Below are positions 18,234 to 27,915 of a DNA stretch of 64,000 bases, in pieces. Origin of the DNA: Phycicoccus sp. M110.8 (GTDB taxonomy: Bacteria > Actinomycetota > Actinomycetes > Actinomycetales > Dermatophilaceae); assembly GCF_032464895.1 (NCBI RefSeq), contig NZ_JAWDIC010000002.1, positions 186,001-250,000 of the forward strand, read 5' to 3'. The notes beneath the pieces are model-generated. The model had not been told where the DNA came from. It made no database searches and was given only the letters and a program-made list of their open reading frames with translations. How positions within the stretch are numbered: position 1 is the stretch's first letter; each line of letters begins with the position of its first letter. The translations under genes were made by a program, and so were the position numbers.

Positions 18234-19664
18234 CTAGTACGTGAACCGCTCGAGGTGGATGCGCTCGCTCGGGGTGCCGCAGGCCAGCGCGGCGCGCCGC
18301 GCGGCCTCCATCCAGCCGGGCGAGCCGCACAGGAACACGTCCCGCTCGGCCACGTCGGGCACGAGCTGGGTGAGGGCCTGGGCGTCGGTCAGGTGGGCCG
18401 CAGACTGCGGCAGCCAGGTCTCCCGCCCCGGGACGCGCGGCCCCTCGACGGTGAAGTAGCGGGCGCCCCGCTGGGTCGCGAGGTCGTGCAGCTCGTCGGC
18501 GTGCACGAGGTCCTCGCCGGTCCGGGCGCGGTGGATGACGGTGACGTCGCCGGGCGCCTGCCGGAAGCCCTCGAGCAGCGCGCGCATCGGGGTGATGCCG
18601 ATGCCCGAGCCCATGAGCAGGACCTTGCGCCGGGTGCGCACCCCCTCGTGCAGGCGGCCGTACGGCCCCTCGACGAGGACGCGGGTGCCGGGCCGCAGCC
18701 GCGCCAGCCGGGCGGTGCCGTCGCCGACGTGGGCCGCGGTGATGCGCAGGTGGCGTCCGTCCGGGGCCGCGGAGAGCGAGTACGGGTTGGCGCGGGTCCA
18801 GCCCGGCCCGTCGAGGAAGCGCCACTGGAAGAACTGGCCGGGGAGCGCGTCGAGCCGCTCCACCCCCGGGCCGCCGACGACGACGGAGGTGACGCCGGGC
18901 GCCTCCTGCCGCACCGAGACGACCCTGATCGGAGAGCGCAGCGAGCGCCAGGCAGGCAGCCCCAGGCGGTAGACAAGCACCGCGCCGGCGCAGACGGCAT
19001 ACAGGGTCCACCAGAAGACGGTGGAGACGCGGGAGGTGAGGAACTCCTGCCCGGTCCACAGCTGGTGCGGCAGCGCCAGCCCCGCGCCGAGGTAGCCGTA
19101 GAGGTGGATGAGGTGCCACGACTCGTACCGCAGCCGCGCCCGGGCCTTCTTGACCGAGGTGACGACCACCATGCACAGGGCCACGGTGCCGGCGACGGCC
19201 AGCAGCATGCCCGGGTAGTTGACGACGAAGTCGACGATCGTGCCCCACAGGCCCTTCGGACCGGTGGCGGCGTAGCCGAGGGTGATCAGGACGATGTGCG
19301 CCCAGAGGAGGTTGAAGGAGGTGAAGCCGACGTACCGGTGGGTCCGGGCCAGGGCGTCCTGGCCCCACGCCTGCTCGAACCACGGGACCCGCGCCATGAG
19401 GAAGACCTGCACGAGCAGCAGCGCCGAGGCCACGAGCCCGGTGAGGCGGCCCAGCGAGGTGAGGCCTGTGCCCAGGCTGCCGAGGTCCTGCACACCGCCG
19501 TTGGCGACCCAGAGTGTCACCACGAAGAGGACGACGAACCAGAACAGCGACACCGAGGCGTCACGCCACCAGCTCGGCACGGGCCGGACGGGGCGAGGGC
19601 GCCGGGCGGGTGCGGCGGAGGCGGCTGTCGGCGCCATGGCGCCGGCGAGGTCGGTCGAGGTCAC
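18234..19664 (-). CDS. Ferric reductase-like transmembrane ferredoxin/NAD(P)H oxidoreductase
   Basis: A 476-residue membrane oxidoreductase. An N-terminal ferric-reductase-like domain (about residues 30-230) has about six helices with conserved His candidates in RTHRYVGFTSFNLLWAHIV and SWHLIHLYGYLG for b heme. It is followed by an FAD-binding barrel (ANPYSLSAAPDG; the RxYS-type FAD motif appears as NPYSLS) and a nucleotide-binding domain with LLMGSGIGITPMRALL and FLCGSPGWM. It should pass electrons from NAD(P)H across the membrane via FAD and heme to the FMN protein encoded next. The start is uncertain: GTG at 19664 (VTSTDLAGAM) or ATG at 19637. The stop lies nine bases before the FMN-binding start. 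Confidence 0.85.
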   Translation of the reverse strand: MTSTDLAGAMAPTAASAAPARRPRPVRPVPSWWRDASVSLFWFVVLFVVTLWVANGGVQDLGSLGTGLTSLGRLTGLVASALLLVQVFLMARVPWFEQAWGQDALARTHRYVGFTSFNLLWAHIVLITLGYAATGPKGLWGTIVDFVVNYPGMLLAVAGTVALCMVVVTSVKKARARLRYESWHLIHLYGYLGAGLALPHQLWTGQEFLTSRVSTVFWWTLYAVCAGAVLVYRLGLPAWRSLRSPIRVVSVRQEAPGVTSVVVGGPGVERLDALPGQFFQWRFLDGPGWTRANPYSLSAAPDGRHLRITAAHVGDGTARLARLRPGTRVLVEGPYGRLHEGVRTRRKVLLMGSGIGITPMRALLEGFRQAPGDVTVIHRARTGEDLVHADELHDLATQRGARYFTVEGPRVPGRETWLPQSAAHLTDAQALTQLVPDVAERDVFLCGSPGWMEAARRAALACGTPSERIHLERFTY

Positions 19665-19720
19665 GGGAAGACTCTGCGGCCGCCGTCTGTGAGGTTGCTG
19701 TGGACGGCCCGTGACGGACG

Positions 19721-20446
19721 TCAGTCTTCGTCCGGGGCCGCCCGACCACCCTGTCCACGCACGACCCGCCCGTCGACCACGACCAGGTCGGCACGAGCCG
19801 CCGTCGGGCCGACCAGGACCGCGTTGGCCTCGTCCGAGCGCAGCACCCAGGCGCGCGCGTCCTGCGGCGCCGGGCCCGTGCCCACGTGCCGCCGCACCAG
19901 CCGCTCCACCCGCACGTCGTCCGCGAGCGCGCAGAACCACACCTCGTCGAGCTGGGCGCGCACCGGTCGCCACGCCTCGTCGTCGACCAGCAGGTAGTTG
20001 CCCTCGGTGACGACGACGTCCGCCCGCACCGGGACGACCAGGGCGCCCGGCTCCGGCTCCCCCACCGCGTGGTCGAACGCCGGCGCCGCGACCTCGTGGC
20101 GCGGCACCTCCCGCACCGCCCCGAGGACCGCCGCGTAGGCCGCGGCATCGAACGTGTCGGGCGCTCCCTTGCGGTCACGGCGGCCCAGCCGCCGGAGGTC
20201 GGCGTCGGGGAGGTGGAAGCCGTCCATGGGCACGTGGGCGACGTGCCCGGCCACGCCGGGGTCGTCGGCGGTGGCTGCCAGGACCGTCGCGACCAGCGTC
20301 GTCTTGCCCGACCCGGGTGGGCCCGCGATGCCCAGGACCCGCCGTCGGCCGTCGCGCCGTGCTGCTGCCGCCAGTGACCGGATCCGCGTGAGGAGCGCGC
20401 CGTCCGGGACCGGGGCGGTCGCCGGGGCCCCGGTCAGGTCCACCAC
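19721..20446 (-). CDS. Nucleoside/pantothenate kinase-like P-loop kinase
   Basis: A 241-residue ATP-dependent kinase of the uridine kinase / PanK / fructokinase-related (YggC/FrcK-like) family. The P-loop is GIAGPPGSGKTTLVATVL, followed by VPMDGFHLPDADLRRLGRRDRKG with the substrate Asp, and VVTEGNYLLVDDEAW. A basic segment RRHVGTGPAP follows. Substrate could be a nucleoside or a sugar; it cannot be fixed from the sequence. The first GTG of a GTG-GTG pair gives an overlap of about 13 bases with the TauE gene upstream, suggesting coupling. Confidence 0.8.
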   Translation of the reverse strand: MVDLTGAPATAPVPDGALLTRIRSLAAAARRDGRRRVLGIAGPPGSGKTTLVATVLAATADDPGVAGHVAHVPMDGFHLPDADLRRLGRRDRKGAPDTFDAAAYAAVLGAVREVPRHEVAAPAFDHAVGEPEPGALVVPVRADVVVTEGNYLLVDDEAWRPVRAQLDEVWFCALADDVRVERLVRRHVGTGPAPQDARAWVLRSDEANAVLVGPTAARADLVVVDGRVVRGQGGRAAPDED

Positions 20447-21216
20447 CCCAGGAGCTGGCCGCCGATGCGGACGATGAAGGCGACGAGGACGAGCACGAAC
20501 ACGACCCGCACGAACCGGCTGCCCCGGGCCACGGCCGTGCGGGCACCGGTGTAGCCGCCGAGCAGGTTGGCCGCGGCCATGACCAGGCCGATCCCCCACA
20601 TGACGTGCCCGCCCGGTGCGAAGACCGCGATCGCGCCGAGGTTCGTGGCCAGGTTGGCGATCTTGGCCTTGGCGCTGGCCTCGAGGAAGGCATAACCCAT
20701 CAGCCCCACGAGCGCGAAGACGAGGAAGCTGCCCGTGCCCGGGCCCAGCGCCCCGTCGTAGACCCCGATGCAGAAGCCGGTGAGCATCGCCACGACCGTG
20801 TGCCGGTGACCGTCGAACCGCAGGGCCGTCTCCTGCCCCAGCGACGGCCGGGCGACGGTGTAGGCACCCACGACCACGAGCATCACCAGGATGATCGGGT
20901 TGAACGCCGACTTCGGGATGTGCAGCCCGATGAGCGCACCACCGGCCGACCCGACGAACGCGACCGCCGCCATCGGCAGGGCCGTGCGCAGGTCGGGCCG
21001 GACCCGACGCCAGTAGGTCAGCGAGCTCGTCGCCGTGCCGAAGACCGACGACACCTTGTTGGTGGCGAGCAGCTGGGCAGGCGTCGCGCCCGGGAAGCCG
21101 AGCAGCAGCGCCGGCAGCTGGACGAGCCCGCCCCCGCCGACCACGGCGTCGACCCAGCCGGCAGCGAACCCGGCCAGCGCCATGAGCAGCAGCGTGCTCG
21201 TCGCGACGTCGCCCAC
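20434..21216 (-). CDS. TSUP-family (TauE/SafE) membrane transporter
   Basis: A 260-residue polytopic membrane protein of the TauE/SafE (TSUP) family, which exports sulfite or sulfoacetate in characterised members. Family segments are LAGFAAGWVDAVVGGGGLVQ in the first helices, LLATNKVSSVFGTATSSLTY, and FCIGVYDGALGPGTGSF in the second repeat. About eight hydrophobic helices are apparent. The GTG start directly abuts the stop of the HAD gene. Substrate is not determinable here. Confidence 0.88.
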   Translation of the reverse strand: MGDVATSTLLLMALAGFAAGWVDAVVGGGGLVQLPALLLGFPGATPAQLLATNKVSSVFGTATSSLTYWRRVRPDLRTALPMAAVAFVGSAGGALIGLHIPKSAFNPIILVMLVVVGAYTVARPSLGQETALRFDGHRHTVVAMLTGFCIGVYDGALGPGTGSFLVFALVGLMGYAFLEASAKAKIANLATNLGAIAVFAPGGHVMWGIGLVMAAANLLGGYTGARTAVARGSRFVRVVFVLVLVAFIVRIGGQLLGWWT

Positions 21217-21987
21217 TCAGTGCCCGGCGATCCAGCGGTCGACGATGCCCACGATGTCCGAGAGCTGGTGCGCCTCGGCGTCCGGCGTGACGTCGACCTC
21301 GACTCGCTGCTCGGCCGGGATGTCGCTGTGCGGCACCCAGATCGCGCGCATGCCGACCTGCTGCGGCCCGTGGACGTCCTCGAAGAGCCGGTCACCGACG
21401 TACACGGCGTGCTGCGGCTCCACCCCGACCGCCCGGCAGGCCATGAGGAACGCCTCGGCGTGCGGCTTCACGACGTGGATCTCCGAGGAGTAGACGTCGC
21501 CGTCGACGAGGTCGAGGACGCCGTCACGCTGGAACAGCTCGCGGTGGTAGGCCCGCGACCAGATCGTGTTGGACAGGACCCCGACGCGGATCCCCCTGTC
21601 GTGCAACGCCTCCCAGAGCGGTCGGACCTGGGGGTCCGTGTGGGTGTGCGGCTCCCAGAAGCGCTGGTATGCCGCGAGCGCCAGGTGGTGCCGGTCGTGC
21701 TCCGGGTCGACGCCGGCCTGCGCCAGCACCTCCTCGAGGGAGGCGCTGGAGTGGTCGGAGCGACCGCGCTTCCAGGCAGCCTCCTCGGCCACGAGGATGC
21801 GGTGCGCCAGCGAGTCGGCCTCGGCGAGGTCCTCGGGGTCCATGTCGTGGGACTCGACCGGGATGCCGTGGACCTCGCGGGCGAAGACGCGCCACTGCGC
21901 GGGGAGGTCGACCTCGTGCCAGGGCGTGAGCGTGCCGCCCCAGTCGAAGATGACCGCCTCGACCGGTCCGTGGGCCGAGGTCGTCAC
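21217..21987 (-). CDS. HAD-superfamily hydrolase
   Basis: A 256-residue HAD-IA hydrolase. Motif I is [11 protein letters not shown] with the nucleophilic Asp (the usual second Asp is replaced by Gly, as in a known subgroup). Motif II is GVLSNT, motif III the Lys in [10 protein letters not shown], and motif [16 protein letters not shown]. It probably dephosphorylates a small metabolite. The GTG start overlaps the stop of proS (GTGA), so the two are translationally coupled, and the end abuts the TauE gene. Confidence 0.85.
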   Translation of the reverse strand: MTTSAHGPVEAVIFDWGGTLTPWHEVDLPAQWRVFAREVHGIPVESHDMDPEDLAEADSLAHRILVAEEAAWKRGRSDHSSASLEEVLAQAGVDPEHDRHHLALAAYQRFWEPHTHTDPQVRPLWEALHDRGIRVGVLSNTIWSRAYHRELFQRDGVLDLVDGDVYSSEIHVVKPHAEAFLMACRAVGVEPQHAVYVGDRLFEDVHGPQQVGMRAIWVPHSDIPAEQRVEVDVTPDAEAHQLSDIVGIVDRWIAGH

Positions 21988-23777
21988 GAGTCGCTGCCGC
22001 GGACCTCGCGGACCTCGCGGACCACCTCGGCCACGACGTCGCCGACCGGCACCTCGCGGCGCTCGCCGGTGGCACGGTCCTTGATCTCGACGACGCCGTT
22101 CTCGAGCGACTTGCCGATGACCACGATCGTCGGCACGCCGAGCAGCTCGGAGTCCTTGAACTTCACGCCCGGGCTGACCTTCTGCCGGTCGTCGTAGAGC
22201 ACCGACAGGCCCTGCGCCTCGAGCGACCGGGTGACGTCCTCGGCGGTCGAGAAGACCTCGGGGTCGCGCGTGACGTCCTTGCCGGTGGCGACGACGTGCA
22301 CGTCGACCGGGCTGATCTCGCGCGGCCAGCGCAGGCCGAGCTCGTCGTGGTTGCCCTCGGCGACGCACGCGACCGCGCGCGAGACGCCCACGCCGTAGGA
22401 GCCCATGATGACGGTCTGCAGCTTGCCGTTCTGGTCCAGCACCTTGAGGTCCAGGGCCTCGGCGTACTTGGTGCCGAGCTGGAAGATGTGGCCCATCTCA
22501 ATGCCGCGCGCCGACTCCAGCCCGTGCCCGCACGACGGGCAGGCGTCGCCGGGCCGCACGTCCGCGGCCTCGATCGTGCCGTCGGCAGTGAAGTCGCGGC
22601 CGGCGACGAGGTCGACGACGTGCTTGCGGGACTCGTCGGCTCCGGTCACCCAGCGGGTGCCCTCGGAGACCCGGGGGTCGAGCAGGTAGCGGATGCCGGA
22701 GGCGTTCTCGCTGCCGAGCACGCCGGGGCCGATGTAGCCCTTCACGAGGGCGGGGTTGGCCGCGAAGTCCTTCTCGTCGAAGGCCTCGACGCTCGCGGGC
22801 TCGACCTGCGCCCCGAGCCGCTTCTCGTCGATCTCGCGGTCACCGGGCACGCCGATGGCCAGCGGCTCGCGCGTGCCGTCGGGGTGGGCGAGCACGACCA
22901 GGACGTTCTTGAGCGTGTCACCGGCCTCCCAGGGACGGTCCTCGCGGGGGAACGCGGCGTTGAGGTGGTCGACCAGCGTCTCGATGGTCGGGGTGTCGGG
23001 GGTGTCCTCGGCGTGCGCGGCCGGCACGCCGTCCCACGGCACGGGGTCGGGCGCGGGCACGCGCACGGCCTCGACGTTCGCGGCATACCCGCACTCGGGG
23101 CAGTGGACGTAGGTGTCCTCGCCGTTCTCCGCGGTGGCGAGGAACTCCTCGCTCTTGGAGCCGCCCATGGCGCCGGCCATCGCCTGGACGATGACGTAGT
23201 GGAAGCCGAGCCGGTCGAAGATCCGGATGTAGGCGTCGCGGTGCAGCTGGTAGGCCTTGTCGAGGCCGGCCTCGTCGATGTCGAAGGAGTAGCTGTCCTT
23301 CATGACGAACTCGCGGCCGCGGAGCAGGCCGGCGCGCGGGCGGGCCTCGTCGCGGTACTTCGTCTGGATCTGGTAGATGGACAGCGGCAGGTCCTTGTAC
23401 GAGGAGAAAAGGTCCTTCACCGCGAGGGTGAACATCTCCTCGTGCGTGGGGCCGAGCAGGTAGTCGGCGTCCTTGCGGTCCTTGAGCCGGAAGATGTTGT
23501 CGCCGTACTCCTCCCAGCGCCCGGTCGCCTCGAACGGCTCCTTGGGCAGCAGGGCGGGGAACAGCAGCTCCTGGGCGCCGATGGCGTCCATCTCCTCGCG
23601 GACGATGGTCTCGACCTTGCGCAGCACCTTCAGCCCGAGCGGCAGCCAGGTGTAGATGCCCGGGCTGACGCGCCGGATGTAGCCGGCCCGGACGAGGAGC
23701 CTGTGGCTCGGCACCTCTGCGTCCGCCGGGTCCTCGCGGAGGGTCCGGAGGAACAGGGTCGACATGCGCAGGGCCAC
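21984..23777 (-). CDS. proS: Prolyl-tRNA synthetase, bacterial type with editing domain
   Basis: A 597-residue class II synthetase that charges tRNA-Pro. Motif 1 and 2 regions are clear ([40 protein letters not shown]). The insertion (editing) domain lies between about residues 220 and 400, and the motif 3 region is [19 protein letters not shown]. The C-terminal anticodon-binding domain has [20 protein letters not shown]. The GTG start was chosen because GAAGGAG lies nine bases upstream and because family members begin (M)[12 protein letters not shown]; an internal ATG four codons later is the alternative. Confidence 0.96.
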   Translation of the reverse strand: MALRMSTLFLRTLREDPADAEVPSHRLLVRAGYIRRVSPGIYTWLPLGLKVLRKVETIVREEMDAIGAQELLFPALLPKEPFEATGRWEEYGDNIFRLKDRKDADYLLGPTHEEMFTLAVKDLFSSYKDLPLSIYQIQTKYRDEARPRAGLLRGREFVMKDSYSFDIDEAGLDKAYQLHRDAYIRIFDRLGFHYVIVQAMAGAMGGSKSEEFLATAENGEDTYVHCPECGYAANVEAVRVPAPDPVPWDGVPAAHAEDTPDTPTIETLVDHLNAAFPREDRPWEAGDTLKNVLVVLAHPDGTREPLAIGVPGDREIDEKRLGAQVEPASVEAFDEKDFAANPALVKGYIGPGVLGSENASGIRYLLDPRVSEGTRWVTGADESRKHVVDLVAGRDFTADGTIEAADVRPGDACPSCGHGLESARGIEMGHIFQLGTKYAEALDLKVLDQNGKLQTVIMGSYGVGVSRAVACVAEGNHDELGLRWPREISPVDVHVVATGKDVTRDPEVFSTAEDVTRSLEAQGLSVLYDDRQKVSPGVKFKDSELLGVPTIVVIGKSLENGVVEIKDRATGERREVPVGDVVAEVVREVREVRGSDS

Positions 23778-23885
23778 TTCGGTCTCCTTCGGGTGGGGGG
23801 CCACCGGGAAGGATATCTGCCCGTATGCCGCGTGCTCACCGCGGTTTCGCGGCCGCCGCTCCCCGCCCCGGTGGCCGCTCCGGCT

Positions 23886-23945
23886 CTTCGCCCACAATTC
23901 GCTGTGCGGGTGAAGGTTCACTCGCCAGACGAATCGTGGGCGAAG
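23886..23945. terminator. Long imperfect hairpin downstream of the MSMEG_6728-like gene
   Basis: Outer arms at 23886-23901 and 23930-23945 match at 15 of 16 positions. Inner arms gcgggtgaa (23906-23914) and ttcactcgc (23917-23925) extend the pairing, allowing one G-T pair. It starts 13 bases past the stop codon of the minus-strand gene and precedes proS, so it may be a terminator. Its length and locally lower GC are unlike the neighbouring terminators and it could be a mobile or REP-like palindrome. Confidence 0.6.
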
Positions 23946-23958
23946 ATTCGTGCGCCGG

Positions 23959-24903
23959 TCAGGGCAACAGGAGCCGCGGACGGCCGACGTCGCCCGGGTC
24001 GGCGGCGCGCGGCGCCACGACGAGCCCGGCGCCGAGGTCGTCGGCCAGCGGCCGGTCGACCCGGCCGGCGCGCACGAACCGGAACTCGGGCACGGCAGCC
24101 GCCTCCTCGCCCATCGCCTGCCGGTCCGCGTCGGACGGCTGCCGCGCGATCGAGGTGGACACGGCGCCGGCGCCGTCGCGCGGGGCCGGTGCCGAGCCCC
24201 AGGGCTCCAGCGGCGGCAGGTCGACCACCCAGACCGTGGTCCCGGGGGTGCAGAGACCCGCCAGCAGCGCGGTCACTCGGGCGTCGGCACCGCCGTCCTG
24301 CCCGGGGGTGACGTCCTCCCCCAGGGTGACGTCCTCCCCCGCCAGGAGCCGCCGCACGACCTCGGGCGCGTCCCCCGGCACAGTGTCGAGGCCCAGGAGC
24401 ACGGCCGCGTCAGGCAGTGCGAGCGGCGGTCCGTCGCCGCGGCGGACCGGCCACCGCGGGAACGCTGCGTCCGGCCAGACGTAGGGAAGGTCGTCGGGGA
24501 CGTCGCCGAACAGCGGCCGGTAGTGCTCCGGGTCCTTGCGCACCAGCGAGGAGCGGTGGCTGAGGTGCAGGGCCTCGTCGCCCACCCAGGGCGGCACCTC
24601 GCCCCGGTCGTGCAGCTCGTCCCAGTCCGGCTCGACGCCGCCGGTGAACTCGACCAGGGCCGCACGGGTGGAGTCCGCCCGGCTGCGGGCGCGCCACTCG
24701 TCGACGCAGGCGAGCCCGTAGGCGACCAGCGCCGGGACGAAGCCGCGCCACATCCGCGTCACCGGGTGGTTCTTCCAGCCGTACTCCGGCCACGTGAGCG
24801 CCCGCAGCACCTGGAAGGTCTCCACCCGCTGCTTGCCGAGGCGCCGGTCGTCGAGGGCGGCCGCGCTCGTGCGCGGGTTCGCGTACGGAAGGAACGTCTG
24901 CAT
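23959..24903 (-). CDS. MSMEG_6728-family protein (pyrimidine-dimer glycosylase-like N-terminus)
   Basis: A 314-residue protein. The first ~75 residues match the MSMEG_6728 / DUF1722-like group related to T4 endonuclease V-type pyrimidine-dimer DNA glycosylases: [20 protein letters not shown], then [19 protein letters not shown], and [13 protein letters not shown]. Family members of this kind are short, so the C-terminal ~150 residues, rich in Asp, Gly and Pro with a short duplicated EDVT segment, look like an added or poorly conserved tail. A DNA-repair role is plausible but inferred. No partner gene is adjacent. Confidence 0.72.
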   Translation of the reverse strand: MQTFLPYANPRTSAAALDDRRLGKQRVETFQVLRALTWPEYGWKNHPVTRMWRGFVPALVAYGLACVDEWRARSRADSTRAALVEFTGGVEPDWDELHDRGEVPPWVGDEALHLSHRSSLVRKDPEHYRPLFGDVPDDLPYVWPDAAFPRWPVRRGDGPPLALPDAAVLLGLDTVPGDAPEVVRRLLAGEDVTLGEDVTPGQDGGADARVTALLAGLCTPGTTVWVVDLPPLEPWGSAPAPRDGAGAVSTSIARQPSDADRQAMGEEAAAVPEFRFVRAGRVDRPLADDLGAGLVVAPRAADPGDVGRPRLLLP

Positions 24904-24976
24904 CGGTCCTTCCTACCCCGGCCGGGGCCGATCCACCCCTCGGCGGACGCGGTCCCGGCACTGCCACACTGGCCCC

Positions 24977-25591
24977 ATGACGACCCGCATCGAGACGCCC
25001 GAGCAGCTCACGGCCCTCCTGGGCGAGCCGCTCCCCCGTGTGCGCGACAAGGTCCGCCCGGCCCTGCACGACCTCGACCGCGAGTGGCTCGCCGCCTCGC
25101 CGTTCTGCCTGGTGGCGACCTCGGCCGCAGACGGCAGCTGCGACGTCTCGCCCAAGGGCGACCCGCCCGGCTTCGTCCGGGTCCTCGACGACACCACGGT
25201 CGCCGTGCCCGAGCGGCTGGGCAACAAGCGGGCCGACGGCTACCGCAACGTCCTGTCCAACCCGCACGTCGGGCTGATCTCGATCGTCCCGGGCCGCGGC
25301 GACACGCTGCGGATCAACGGGCGCGCGCACCTCGTGAGCGACGCCCCCTGGTTCGACGACATGGTGGTCAAGGGGCACCGGCCGGTGCTGGCACTCGTCG
25401 TCGAGGTCGACGAGGTGTTCCACCACTGCGCCAAGGCCTTCATGCGCAGCCGCCTCTGGCACCCGGAGACCTGGGACCCGATGGCGGTCGGCTCCCGCCC
25501 GCAGATCGCCAAGGCCCTCGAGCGACCCGAGGACTCGATCGAGGAGCTCGAGCGCTACTACGGCTCGCAGTACTCGACCGGCCTCTACTGA
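24977..25591 (+). CDS. PPOX-type FMN flavoprotein (MSMEG_1061 family)
   Basis: A 204-residue flavin-binding split-barrel protein of the pyridoxamine 5'-phosphate oxidase superfamily. Family motifs are FCLVATSAADGSCDVSPKGD, NKRADGYRNVLSNPHVGLI and GDTLRINGRAHLV. Members of the MSMEG_1061 group bind FMN and have no assigned substrate. The ATG start precedes the conserved core by about 40 residues, the usual spacing. The end overlaps the convergent small membrane protein by seven bases. Confidence 0.85.
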   Translation: MTTRIETPEQLTALLGEPLPRVRDKVRPALHDLDREWLAASPFCLVATSAADGSCDVSPKGDPPGFVRVLDDTTVAVPERLGNKRADGYRNVLSNPHVGLISIVPGRGDTLRINGRAHLVSDAPWFDDMVVKGHRPVLALVVEVDEVFHHCAKAFMRSRLWHPETWDPMAVGSRPQIAKALERPEDSIEELERYYGSQYSTGLY

Positions 25592-25782
25592 CGCCGGAGC
25601 ACCACGCGCACCAGGCCGACGACCGACGCGGCCGCAAGGACGATCCCGGCCACGAGCCAGAACCGGGCGCGGGGATCGCGCCCCGGCACCACCACGAGGA
25701 ACGCGCCGAAGGCCAGGAGCGACCCCCAGAACCAGTACCCGATCGTCCCCGGCCCGACATCCTCGTCCTCGACGTCGGTCAC
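25585..25782 (-). CDS. Small two-helix membrane protein
   Basis: A 65-residue protein whose GTG start overlaps the stop of the GNAT gene upstream (GTGA). An acidic N-terminus (TDVEDEDVGPG) is followed by two hydrophobic helices (about residues 17-33 and 41-60) and a basic end VLRRQ. I do not recognise a family beyond the many small actinobacterial membrane proteins of this shape. The overlap with a conserved gene, the length of the open frame and the orderly helices support it as real. Confidence 0.7.
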   Translation of the reverse strand: MTDVEDEDVGPGTIGYWFWGSLLAFGAFLVVVPGRDPRARFWLVAGIVLAAASVVGLVRVVLRRQ

Positions 25783-26624
25783 AGCAGGACCGTCGAGAAC
25801 GTCCCCACGTCGACGAATCCGACACCTCGGTAGGTAGCCCGGGCGCTGGTGTTGAAGTCGTTGACGTACAGCGTGACCCAGCGCGCGCGGGTCTGCATGA
25901 CCTGCTCGACGACCGACGCCATGAGGCCGGTCGCGAGACCCTGGCCACGCAGGTGGGGCGCCAGCCAGACGCCCTGGATCTGCGCGCACCCCAGCGCCAC
26001 CGACCCCACGTCGGCCTTGAAGACGACGGCGCCGTCCTCGACGACGACGAAGGTGTGCCCGCGCTCGATCAGGGCGAGCAGAGCCTGGCGGTATGCCGCG
26101 CCGGAGCCGGTGTACGGCTTGTAGCCGATCTCGCCCTCGAACATGTGCGCCGCGGCGGGCATCACGAGGTCGACCTCGTCGAGGCGTGCGGGCCGCACCC
26201 GCGGGTCCAGCTCGACACCGATCGAGGACGGCAGCTCCATCATGCTCATGAGGGGCTGCGCGGTGCGCACGGCCCGGGCCGGGCCCCACGTCGGCTGGAG
26301 CAGCCGCCACAGCTCGGTGACCTGGTCGGCGGGCCCGAGGATCGAGGCACAGTGCCGGCGCCACCGGCGGACGCGGTCGGCGAACCAGGCGAGGCTCTGG
26401 TCGTCGGCCTCGACCGGGACGAGGTTGGCGCTCGACCAGCACAGGGACTGCAGCCGCCCGTCCACCTTGTGGCCGAGCACCGTCCCGGGCTGGGTGGTCA
26501 GGACGCCCTCGAGCAGGCGCGCCGCGACGAAGACGTTTGCCGCGAGGTCGCGGGAGCAGACCTCGAGGGCGGCGTCGCGGTCCGACGCCGACAGGGCGTG
26601 GACCGGGTTGCGGGTGCGCAGCAC
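25779..26624 (-). CDS. GNAT acetyltransferase with N-terminal DUF4081 domain
   Basis: A 281-residue protein. The N-terminal ~135 residues match DUF4081 (VCSRDLAANVFVAARLLEGV), and the C-terminal half is a GNAT domain with IQGVWLAPHLRGQGLATGLM for acetyl-CoA and WVTLYVNDFNTSARATYRGV near the end. In mycobacteria the gene next to ispG (Rv2867c) has the same architecture, so this is the conserved synteny partner of dxr-rseP-ispG. Its substrate is unknown. It lies downstream of ispG in the same direction. Confidence 0.9.
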   Translation of the reverse strand: MLRTRNPVHALSASDRDAALEVCSRDLAANVFVAARLLEGVLTTQPGTVLGHKVDGRLQSLCWSSANLVPVEADDQSLAWFADRVRRWRRHCASILGPADQVTELWRLLQPTWGPARAVRTAQPLMSMMELPSSIGVELDPRVRPARLDEVDLVMPAAAHMFEGEIGYKPYTGSGAAYRQALLALIERGHTFVVVEDGAVVFKADVGSVALGCAQIQGVWLAPHLRGQGLATGLMASVVEQVMQTRARWVTLYVNDFNTSARATYRGVGFVDVGTFSTVLL

Positions 26625-26710
26625 GGTGTCAGCCTAGGCCCCACCGGGGCACACCGCGTCGCAACGAGGTCCGCCGCTCCCCGCGGCGGTCGCGGCCACC
26701 GAGCGCGGGC

Positions 26711-26763
26711 AGCCGACCGCGCGGAGTGCGGTCAGCCGACCGCGCGGAGGGCGGTCAGCCGAC
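26711..26763. repeat. 23-bp tandem repeat spanning the ispG stop codon
   Basis: Two near-identical copies of agccgaccgcgcggag plus tgcggtc/ggcggtc and a partial third copy. The last copies run into the end of the ispG coding sequence, and the stop codon lies inside the repeat. Confidence 0.8.
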
Positions 26764-27915
26764 GGTGACGGAGGGTGCCCCGGCGTCTGCCTCGTCGACC
26801 GGCTCGCCCATCTCCTCGGCGATGCGCATGGCCTCCTCGATGAGGGTCTCCACGATCTGCGACTCGGGCACCGTCTTGATGACCTCGCCCTTGACGAAGA
26901 TCTGGCCCTTGCCGTTGCCCGAGGCGACACCGAGGTCGGCCTCGCGCGCCTCGCCGGGGCCGTTCACGACGCAGCCCATGACGGCCACCCGCAGCGGCAC
27001 GGTCATGCCCTCGAGGCCGGCGGTCACCTCGTCGGCGAGCTTGTAGACGTCGACCTGCGCGCGACCGCACGAGGGGCACGAGACGATCTCGAGCTTGCGC
27101 GGCTTGAGGTTGAGAGACTGCAGGATCTGGTTGCCGACCTTGACCTCCTCGACCGGCGGGGCCGAGAGGGAGACGCGGATGGTGTCGCCGATGCCCTTGG
27201 ACAGCAGCGCGCCGAACGCGGTGGCCGACTTGATCGTGCCCTGGAACGCCGGCCCGGCCTCGGTGACGCCGAGGTGCAGCGGCCAGTCGCCCCGCTCGGA
27301 CAGCATCTCGTAGGCGCGCACCATGACGACCGGGTCGTTGTGCTTCACCGAGATCTTGAAGTCGTGGAAGTCATGCTCCTCGAACAGCGAGGCCTCCCAG
27401 ACGGCCGACTCCACCAGGGCCTCGGCGGTCGGCTTGCCGTACTTCTCGAGCAGCCGCTTGTCGAGCGACCCGGCGTTGACGCCGATCCGGATCGAGACGC
27501 CCGCGTCCTTGGCGGCCTGGGCGATCTGCTTGACCTGGTCGTCGAACTGGCGGATGTTCCCCGGGTTGACCCGCACGCCCGCGCAGCCGGCGTCGATCGC
27601 GGCGTACACGTACTTGGGCTGGAAGTGAATGTCGGCGATGACCGGGATCTGCGACTTGCGGGCGATCGCGGGGAGGGCGTCCGCGTCGTCCTGCGACGGG
27701 CACGCGACCCGGACGATGTCGCAGCCCGCAGCGGTGAGCTCGGCGATCTGCTGCAGCGTCGCGTTGATGTCCGTCGTCGGGGTCGTGCACATCGACTGCA
27801 CGGAGATCGGGGCGTCGCCGCCGACCTCGACCTTGCCGACCTTGATCTTGCGCGTCTTGCGCCGGGGGGCGAGGACGGGCGGAGGGAGGGCCGGCATACC
27901 GAGACCAACAGTCAT
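26755..27915 (-). CDS. ispG: 4-hydroxy-3-methylbut-2-enyl diphosphate synthase (flavodoxin-type)
   Basis: A 386-residue Fe-S enzyme of the MEP isoprenoid pathway, converting methylerythritol cyclodiphosphate to HMBPP. The TIM-barrel half opens [19 protein letters not shown] and has [14 protein letters not shown]. The C-terminal half holds the 4Fe-4S ligands in [12 protein letters not shown] and [11 protein letters not shown], followed by a conserved Glu. Length fits the family. It follows dxr and rseP in the same orientation, the classic actinobacterial order. The start region can fold into a hairpin formed by two GTATGCCG-type octamers that encloses the ribosome site and ATG. Confidence 0.96.
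   Translation of the reverse strand: MTVGLGMPALPPPVLAPRRKTRKIKVGKVEVGGDAPISVQSMCTTPTTDINATLQQIAELTAAGCDIVRVACPSQDDADALPAIARKSQIPVIADIHFQPKYVYAAIDAGCAGVRVNPGNIRQFDDQVKQIAQAAKDAGVSIRIGVNAGSLDKRLLEKYGKPTAEALVESAVWEASLFEEHDFHDFKISVKHNDPVVMVRAYEMLSERGDWPLHLGVTEAGPAFQGTIKSATAFGALLSKGIGDTIRVSLSAPPVEEVKVGNQILQSLNLKPRKLEIVSCPSCGRAQVDVYKLADEVTAGLEGMTVPLRVAVMGCVVNGPGEAREADLGVASGNGKGQIFVKGEVIKTVPESQIVETLIEEAMRIAEEMGEPVDEADAGAPSVTVG

Noticed and set aside
17674-19383. A 569-codon minus-strand frame suggesting a fused oxidoreductase/FMN protein
   Set aside because: The upstream part is a shadow of the membrane oxidoreductase in another frame; the FMN protein starts at a GTG with its own AGGAG site.
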